Shown in pieces: positions 58,457 through 64,000 of a stretch of DNA of 64,000 bases (position 1 is its first letter; every line of letters starts with the position of its first letter). The position numbers and the translations under genes were made by a program. The notes beneath the pieces were generated by a model, which worked only from the letters and a program-made list of their open reading frames with translations, was not told the origin of the DNA and did no database searches. This DNA comes from Candidatus Manganitrophus sp. Lineage in GTDB: Bacteria; Nitrospirota; Nitrospiria; SBBL01; Manganitrophaceae. The stretch spans positions 248,001-312,000 of the forward strand of contig CP114561.1 in the NCBI GenBank assembly GCA_028865235.1, read 5' to 3'.

Positions 58457-59068
58457 TTATGATCCGTACTCGTCCTGGTAATCTTCCATTGCGGCCTTGA
58501 TCACCCGCTCCGCATGCTCCCGGTTGTACGCAGCATCGATGACCACATGCGACGACTCGCCGGGGACAAGCTTGTAAGTGCTGAAGTAATGCCGAAGCCG
58601 CTCTACCAGGACGCTCGGCAACTCCGAGATGTCCTTCACATCGGACCAGAGATGATCGTTCTTGATCACGGCAATGATCTTGTCGTCGGCTTCACCGTCA
58701 TCCAGCATCGGCAATCCCCCCACCACGCGGGCTTGCAGAATGACGTCGGACCGGTCGATCGGTCGCTCGCTGAGGACACAGATATCCAATGGATCGCGGT
58801 CCCCGATCTTGGCGTTCCGCATCAGCGCGCCGACGCGCCGGCCGCAGTAGGTGCGCGGAACGAAGCCGTACAGGCTGGGAGGGAGGGCGGAGGACCGTTG
58901 AGGACGGTCTACGTGCAAATAGCCCGTTACCTTGTCCAATTCATATTTGACCGTGTCGAAAGGGGTGATCTCAATATAGGCGTGAACCAATGAGGGAGGA
59001 TTCGGACCCACCTCGAGACCGTGCCAAGGATGCGGCCTCCATCGATAGAAAGGGGAAGGAAAAGACAT
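58457..59068 (-). CDS. ppa: Inorganic pyrophosphatase (family I)
   Basis: A 203-residue enzyme hydrolysing pyrophosphate in the cytoplasm, with the Asp-rich signature [13 protein letters not shown], preceded by [10 protein letters not shown], and [13 protein letters not shown] 59068 has GGAGAAACGAC before it. The N terminus carries about 20 extra residues ([13 protein letters not shown]) compared with E. coli. Intact. Confidence 0.92.
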   Translation of the reverse strand: MSFPSPFYRWRPHPWHGLEVGPNPPSLVHAYIEITPFDTVKYELDKVTGYLHVDRPQRSSALPPSLYGFVPRTYCGRRVGALMRNAKIGDRDPLDICVLSERPIDRSDVILQARVVGGLPMLDDGEADDKIIAVIKNDHLWSDVKDISELPSVLVERLRHYFSTYKLVPGESSHVVIDAAYNREHAERVIKAAMEDYQDEYGS

Positions 59069-59281
59069 GTCGTTTCTCCAATGGTTTGGGGGAATAAGAT
59101 CTCACCGGTATGATCGCCGGGCGGTTCTGTTTTAATCATCCGGTTATGAAAAAAAGAACGGGTCACATTCAATGATTATACACGATCCACTTAAAGACGT
59201 TTTCTTAAAAAAACGGACCCCTTTTATAAACCAGTTAGACCTGCATGTCAATCGGTTATTCTGCAGGAGAATTCAGCAGTC

Positions 59282-59659
59282 CTAGGAAGGAGATGCAGAA
59301 GTGTCGTTTTCCAGATAAAGCGCGACAGCGGCCCGGGGACTGGGGGCGCTGATCGTCTTTTTGACCGCAAAACCCCGTGCGGTCAGACTCTCTTCCCGCC
59401 AGGAATTGCCGTGGACGCCGAACATGAGATTGGCGGTCATTCCGATGCCGTTGAGGATCGCTTCGCCCATCTCTTCGCTCGCGGCAATACCGGTGATGAA
59501 GCCGATCACGAGAATGGCCAACACGACGCCGATGCTCAGCTTCCACATTTTTTTCATCATCGCCCAGACGAACCCAAAGAAGAAGGCGGGCCAAGACCAG
59601 CCTTGTTTCACCGCCTCGATCGCGCCGGAAGGATGTTTGAATATCTTAAATTGCTTCAT
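59282..59659 (-). CDS. DUF2628 membrane protein
   Basis: A 125-residue protein. N-terminal KIFKHPSGAIEAVKQGWSWP and AFFFGFVWAMMKKMWKLSIG, the DUF2628 signature, followed by a second membrane helix (VVLAILVIGFITGIA). The end is soluble. Function unknown. Start ATG 59659. Confidence 0.75.
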   Translation of the reverse strand: MKQFKIFKHPSGAIEAVKQGWSWPAFFFGFVWAMMKKMWKLSIGVVLAILVIGFITGIAASEEMGEAILNGIGMTANLMFGVHGNSWREESLTARGFAVKKTISAPSPRAAVALYLENDTSASPS

Positions 59660-59799
59660 GCCGGTTGCCTTTGAACCTCATAAAATTCACGAGCTTGGTT
59701 ATTACGTCTCTGTTTTTATATTTCAACTCGCCTCCGTAGTCAACAGCTAATTCCGAAGAATATGAATATCGTGAGAAAGAATAGGGGGCTCGGAAGAAA

Positions 59800-59837
59800 A
59801 GGGGGACAGACCGCCTGAGTCACCTGTCCCCCTTTCT
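59800..59837. terminator. Hairpin terminator between DUF2628 and the catalase remnant
   Basis: GGGGGACAG...CTGTCCCCC with a 14-15-base loop, an A-run before it and a TTT after it, so it could act on both strands. Confidence 0.6.
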
Positions 59838-59855
59838 CCGGCGGTAGATCGTCGG

Positions 59856-60395
59856 CTAGAACGCCCTTCGGCCGGGATGGGGCGCCGGTTTAGTGATCCC
59901 TCTGCGGACAACCTCGACCGCTTTGGCAACCTGCTCTCCATATTCCGGGTCGGCGTTACGGAAATGCGCAATGGAACGTTCGATAATCTCCTCACGGCTG
60001 ACCCGTCCCAGGGTCGAAGCGATCGCCTCGATCAGACGTTTCTTTGCATCCGGGCTGATCAGCCGATAAAGATCGCCCGCCTGGACGAAGTCGTTGTCTT
60101 CGGCATGGCGCGTCGCTTTTTGCGCGCCGGTCATGCCGTGCACCGCCAAAGGAGCGTCGTGCCGTTCATTGCTCTGGGCGGGACCGTTGTCGCTGTTCGG
60201 TTCGTAGTTCTTCGCGCGTCCGGCGTTGCCGTCGAAGCACATCGCGCCGTCGCGTCCATAATTATTGACTTCAGCCGCATGCGGCCGATTGACCGGGAGA
60301 GAGGTGTGGTTGATGCCGAGACGGTAGCGGTGGGTGTCGCCTTAGGCGAACAGACTTCCCTGAAGCATTTTGTCGGGGGAGGGACCGGCGGCGGG
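59856..60395 (-). pseudogene. Catalase C-terminal remnant with stop at the heme-ligand Tyr
   Basis: Leftward frame from about 60395: SPDKMLQGSLFA, then stop TAA (60343-60345), then GDTHRYRLGINHTSLPVN, HAAEVNNYGRDGAMCFDG and NYEPNS, ending at 59856. The sequence resembles the C-terminal 175-185 residues of monofunctional catalase. The stop replaces the proximal heme-ligand Tyr of the R-x-F-x-Y-x-D motif, and the Arg four positions earlier is Ser. The N-terminal 300 residues, which hold the distal His, are not upstream; an Hsp20 gene is. So a non-functional remnant. Confidence 0.72.
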
Positions 60396-60457
60396 AAAAT
60401 CCTGACGGCAACCGGATACCAGTGTTTGAAGTTCTATTTGCGATTAAATTGTCAGTA

Positions 60458-60937
60458 TTAAGCCGCTTCCTGCTTTTCCTCCGGCGGCTCCTCGGATTGG
60501 ACTTCGATCCGTCTTCCGTTCCCCTCCGTCGCGGGAAGCGTCACGAAGAGAACCCCTTTGTCAAACCAGGTTCGAACCTCCTCTTCTCGAATCGGCCCCG
60601 GAAAGACCACCGCCCGCTCGAAGCGGTCGAAAGAGGACTCCTGAAAAATGCACTTCACCGGATCAAAACCCTCCGGCGGTTTCCGTTCACCCCGAATATA
60701 AAGTTGGTTGTCCATGACGGAGAGAGAGACATCTTCCGAATGAACCCCCGGAAGCTCCACCCGGACGACCCAGTATCCGTCCCGCGTATAGAGATCAACC
60801 GAAGGAACCCATTCGCCCGGCTGATAGCCGGTGCCGAAGGCCCGTTCGCCGAAAGTCGTTCGGAAGATCACATTCAACGATCGGATGAGATCGGCCATTT
60901 CTTCAAATGAACGCCATCGGAAAGCTTCTCCTGCCAT
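60458..60937 (-). CDS. Hsp20-family small heat-shock protein
   Basis: About 159 residues with an alpha-crystallin domain (WVVRVELPGVHSEDVSLSV ... LYIRGERKPPEG) and a C-terminal tail with RRIEVQSEE. Holds unfolding proteins in the cytoplasm. ATG 60937 has AAGGAGG nine bases upstream; GTG 60946 was rejected. Tandem with a paralog about 110 bases upstream (61050-61526), about 50% alike by eye. No promoter or CIRCE-like repeat was seen between the two. Confidence 0.9.
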   Translation of the reverse strand: MAGEAFRWRSFEEMADLIRSLNVIFRTTFGERAFGTGYQPGEWVPSVDLYTRDGYWVVRVELPGVHSEDVSLSVMDNQLYIRGERKPPEGFDPVKCIFQESSFDRFERAVVFPGPIREEEVRTWFDKGVLFVTLPATEGNGRRIEVQSEEPPEEKQEAA

Positions 60938-61049
60938 ACACTTCACCCTCCTTAATCAAAACTGTCCTTATGGTTTGGTTTCAATTTGAATTCATCGGTT
61001 TTCTCTGTCGCCAGGTCTAAGGGGCTGCTCGTCTGCGATGGATCCGGAA

Positions 61050-61526
61050 TTATGCCGCTTTCGGCGTTTCCTCCGAGGACGCTTCGGATTGGATTTCGAT
61101 TCTCTTTCCCTTCTCCGCCGTCTCTGGAAATGTCACGTAGAGGATCCCTTGGCGGTAACGGGCCTTGATCTGGTCTTCCGGAACGGGAGCAGGAAGGCTG
61201 ATAATTCTCTCGAAGGGACCGGTGGAACACTCGTGAAGAATGCAATATTCCGATTTTAAGGCCTCCGAAAGCTTTCTCTCCCCCCGGATGATCAATCGAT
61301 CATCGACCACCGAGACGGAAACGTCATTCGGGTTCACTCCCGGCATCTCGACACGGACGACCCACCGGCCGTCCTCTCTGTAGAGATCGACCGGCGGCGT
61401 CCAGACCGTTTCTTGATCGGTGTCGAGCCCGGCTCCCAAGGAGCGTTGCCCAAAAATCATCTTGAAAAGATCATAGAATTGGCGTCTCAGCTTAAAAGGA
61501 TGCTGATTGAAACCCCCTCTCCTCAT
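61050..61526 (-). CDS. Hsp20-family small heat-shock protein, second copy
   Basis: 158 residues, alpha-crystallin domain VVRVEMPGVNPNDVSVSV and LIIRGERKLSEALKSE, and end KRIEIQSEASSEE. Good AAAGGAGG site before ATG 61526. The N-terminal part (FKLRRQFYDLFKMIFGQRS) differs from the copy downstream, which suggests different client sets. First of the tandem pair. Confidence 0.9.
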   Translation of the reverse strand: MRRGGFNQHPFKLRRQFYDLFKMIFGQRSLGAGLDTDQETVWTPPVDLYREDGRWVVRVEMPGVNPNDVSVSVVDDRLIIRGERKLSEALKSEYCILHECSTGPFERIISLPAPVPEDQIKARYRQGILYVTFPETAEKGKRIEIQSEASSEETPKAA

Positions 61527-61724
61527 CGACACCTCCTTTGTTTCCTTTATCGACTCTTTTATTTATTATGAGCGTATTGATTCAACCCGGTCAAGGTTCG
61601 GCGTGGACGACGAGATGGGTAGGGATTTAATTTACAAGCTAAATGCAGCGGCGGAACAGACGAAGAAGATCCTGAAGCAGGCCGAGCCCTGGCTCTTCCG
61701 TAATAAGCCCTTATTGTTTTTAGG

Positions 61725-62805
61725 TTAGTGCCGGATATTCAAAAAAAGATAGGTTCCGATTCCGATAAAAAGGAGATTGGCCCCCCAGGCGGAGAGCCAG
61801 GGGGAGAGGGCGTTCACGTGGCCGAGCGAGATCGTGACTGAAAAAACGAGATAATAAAGCAACCCCAGAAAAAGGCTGATTGCTCCCCCCGGGCAACTCC
61901 CGTACTCCTCCGGTCATGAAGGGCAAATGGAATTCCGACCAAAACCATCATGAAGTTGATAAACGGAAAAGCTTGCCGGCCGAGAAGATCGACGCGGTAC
62001 CGCGTCGCATCAAATCCATCTTGGGAGAGCTGATCGATATAGGCTTCAAGGTGCTGATAAGTCATCTCCTCGGGCTGGGCGACCACCTGTTTAAAGTCTT
62101 CCGGCCGTTTGTTGATCGGAATGATCTCTTCATCGAAACGTTTGATCTGAACAGTTCCATCCGGCTGAAATCGACGGCGGATTCCTTCCGAGAGGACCCA
62201 GCTCCCATCTCGGTAGGTCAGCGCTTCGGCCTCAATCGTCTCCGGCAAGGAGAAATCGTTCCCGAGATAATAGATCTTGATCCCATGCATCTTCCGCCGA
62301 TTCGGCTCCGCGAGTTCGATGTTGAAAAGGGTGCGGCTGTCGAGGCGGAGCCAGAATTTGTTTTGAACCAACTTTCCGTCCACATTCTTCTTTTCGATCC
62401 GGACCTCCTGAATCACTCTGGCTTGTTTGTATGTCGATGGAACCAGGGTGCCGTTGAGAAAGAAGAGAACGCCGCTGAAAAAGGCGCCGAAGAGAAGGAG
62501 GGGAGCGGTCAATTTGAGAAGGCTGACCCCGAACTTTTGAATGCAATGATCTCATTGTTTCGCGACAACATTCCCAACGTTAGAAAGGTCGCAATGAGAA
62601 CGGCCAGCGGGGAAATGTCGAAAAGGATCCTTGGAAGCTTGTAGAGAAAATATTGAACGACCAGCAGAAAGTCCGCATCCCGCTCTGAGAACTTCCGTAT
62701 TTTTTCCAGAAACTCGATCGTCAAATAAACGAGGGAGAGGACCGCCAGCGTGACCGAAAAAAACTTCAGGTACTCTTTCAGAATATATCGTGAAATGATC
62801 GACAC
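61725..62805 (-). CDS. lptG: LptG/LptF-type lipopolysaccharide export permease (frameshifted)
   Basis: About 360 residues. GTG 62805: MSIISRYILKEYLKFFSVTL and SPLAVLIATFLTLGMLSRNNE, then a slip near 62510, then LLLFGAFFSGVLFFLNG and FWLRLDSRTLFNIE in the periplasmic loop. After PFINFMMVLVGIPFALHD a second slip near 61890 brings GAISLFLGLLYYLVF and ends HR-type (LFLNIRH). Membrane half of the LptB2FG exporter that pulls LPS from the inner membrane. Starts two bases after the lptF stop, so operon. Confidence 0.86.
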
Positions 62806-62807
62806 AG

Positions 62808-63936
62808 CTAGGGCCTCTTGTTGCCGAGTTGAAGGAATTTGGGATACGACTCCCGCGCCATCGCCCTCATCAGATAAAGGGTCAGGGGAATGAGCGCAAA
62901 ATGGGGAACCCAGACCGCCAGAAAGGGGTGGCGAACCGGATTGTGATCAAGTAGTCCCCCAATGTATTGAGCAGATAATAAAGGGTGATCAACCCGATTC
63001 CGACGGTGAATCCTCCCAAACGGCCGGTTCTTCCCGAGATAATGCCGAGCGGAACGCCGACCAGACCGAAAACAAGCGAGGCGAGAGAGAAAGAAAAGTT
63101 TTTATAAAATTCAGACAAAAGACGCAAGGCGCGAAGATCTTTTCCGCCGGATGCCTCCACGTTTTTCTTAATCTCCTGGTAAGTGGGGGTCTCCAAATTC
63201 GTATTTCCTCCCTGAAGGACCGACCCCAAATCCAATCTCAAATCATACGTGGCAAAAACCACATGCTGATAATCGGCGCCCTCTTTTCTCTGCGCGTGGA
63301 GACTTCCATTTAGAAGATGAAACTCGATGGCGCCGGTGCCGGGATCGTTCAAGAGGATTCCTTTTTTTGCAACGATGATCTTGGGAGCGTTCTGATCTCT
63401 CACATCGTAGATGAAGACCCCTTCCATTTCCGTGAAGGTCGGCATCGACTCGACGTAGATCATAATATCCGAAAACGTCCCGTTAAATTTCCCCTCCTCG
63501 ATTCCGACGCTGGCCCGCTTCTTCAGGATCTTCATCGCCAGTGATTTGAAGGAGCCCCCGCCCCAGGGCTGAGCGATCATTCCCATAAACAGGGTAACGA
63601 GGGCCGCCGCGACCGAAAAGAAAAGAACCGGACGGAGGTAACGATAAAATCCGACGCCGGAAGATTTCAAAGCGGTAATTTCGTTGTCATTCGAGAGTCG
63701 GTTAAAAGTCATGACCGAGGACATCAGGACGGCCATCGGAATGGTCAAAAGGAAAAAAGAGGGGAGAAGGGTAAGAAAGATCTGTCCGACGCTGAGAAGA
63801 TCGACCCCCTTGTCGATGACGAGCTCCATCAACCGCAAGAGTTGATGAATGAGAATTAAAAATGTTAGTATAAAAATGCCGAAAAAAAGGGGATCAGCAG
63901 CTCTTTGAGAATGTAACGATCGAGAATCCGAATCAT
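62808..63936 (-). CDS. lptF: LptF-type lipopolysaccharide export permease (two frameshifts)
   Basis: About 376 residues. ATG 63936: MIRILDRYILKELLIPFF, then a slip at a T-run near 63890, then FILTFLILIHQLLRLMEL, MTFNRLSNDNEITALKSSG and the periplasmic beta-jellyroll with QHVVFATYDLRLDLG. A second slip near 62920 leads to FLAVWVPHFALIPLTLYL and the stop at 62808. LptF is the partner of LptG in LPS export. Both have six helices in two halves around a large loop. Promoter is upstream at 63945-63974. Confidence 0.87.
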
Positions 63937-63944
63937 GATGTGAC

Positions 63945-63974
63945 ACTATACATGGGAAGTGATCCAATTGTAAA
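63945..63974 (-). promoter_or_regulatory. Promoter of the lptF-lptG operon
   Basis: On the minus strand TTTACA (complement of 63969-63974) and TATAGT (complement of 63945-63950) are 18 bases apart. It is only about 10 bases before the ATG at 63936, so the leader is very short. Confidence 0.5.
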
Positions 63975-64000
63975 TATGGATCATTTCAATCCTATAGTAA

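Noticed and set aside
1..64000. CRISPR array, prophage, integrase, IS transposase or toxin-antitoxin pair
   Set aside because: No regularly spaced repeats, integrase, transposase, capsid or toxin motif was found in any frame.

Overview
The window is a gene-dense bacterial chromosome segment with roughly 60 protein genes, one tRNA-Glu and no rRNA, phage or CRISPR. Gram-negative character is clear: LptF/LptG, an outer-membrane porin-like protein, lipoproteins and DegP-type proteases. The mix of an archaeal-type ATP-dependent DNA ligase, an HPF-cold-shock fusion, a chlorite-dismutase-fold HemQ-like enzyme, a dCache GGDEF-EAL protein and abundant two-component and FHA/Ser-Thr kinase genes is compatible with Nitrospirota or a related deep lineage. 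That assignment is inference; no rRNA or ribosomal marker is present to prove it.

The most pervasive property is broken reading frames. About seventeen otherwise normal housekeeping genes (M23 peptidase, porin, hybrid kinase, lipid kinase, MinD-like ATPase, bioA, YhaN-like ATPase, Nudix, FHA protein, second HtrA, DNA ligase, ABC permease, leuC, leuD, moeA, lptF, lptG) need one or more single-base corrections, often at G/C/T/A runs. This looks like residual long-read indel error, not gene decay, and these genes are annotated as single frameshifted CDS. Two loci look truly decayed: a 3' remnant of a PhoX-type phosphatase (57.9-58.3 kb) and a 3' remnant of a catalase (59.9-60.4 kb) with a stop codon at the heme-ligand tyrosine.

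Layout. 0-7 kb: partial gene, REP-like palindrome, M23 peptidase, then porin / PBP-like protein / dCache-PAS-GGDEF-EAL. 7-13 kb: hybrid histidine kinase, nicotinamidase, lipid kinase with a DUF3047 protein. 12.5-15.5 kb: MinD/FlhG-like ATPase, J-like/HTH fusion, bioA. 15.7-21.8 kb: degP-type htrA, then PIN-TRAM, ispD, ispF, cysE, CheY-like regulator, mutY. 21.8-30.1 kb: YhaN-like membrane ATPase, pterin dehydratase, DUF971, HPF-CSD, degenerate MBL with TPR partner, MFS, Nudix, DksA-like. 30.4-34.2 kb: a two-gene phospho-signalling module, a double-FHA protein overlapping a membrane-anchored solenoid Ser/Thr kinase. 34.3-43.6 kb: two lipoproteins, a second HtrA, and a tightly overlapping run of DNA ligase, ABC permease, ABC ATPase and nitrilase, then MFS and a hydrolase. 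43.6-45.7 kb: leuD-leuC whose interior is much richer in GC than its flanks. 45.8-52.5 kb: cytochrome c, CPBP protease, aat, KDPG aldolase, tRNA-Glu, response regulator, emfourin-like inhibitor, CbiX-like protein, nfo. 52.7-57.8 kb: HemQ-like, trxB, M24 peptidase, folE, moeA, tightly spaced. 57.9-64 kb: remnants, pyrophosphatase, DUF2628, two tandem Hsp20 genes and lptG-lptF.

Functional themes are envelope maintenance (two HtrA, M23, LptFG, Hsp20), redox and cofactor metabolism (HemQ, TrxB, FolE, MoeA, PhhB, BioA, PncA, isoprenoid steps), DNA repair (MutY, Nfo, ligase) and signalling (c-di-GMP, hybrid kinase, FHA/kinase). No defence island or biosynthetic cluster was found. The least familiar units are the FHA/solenoid-kinase pair, the degenerate-MBL/TPR pair and the leuCD mosaic.
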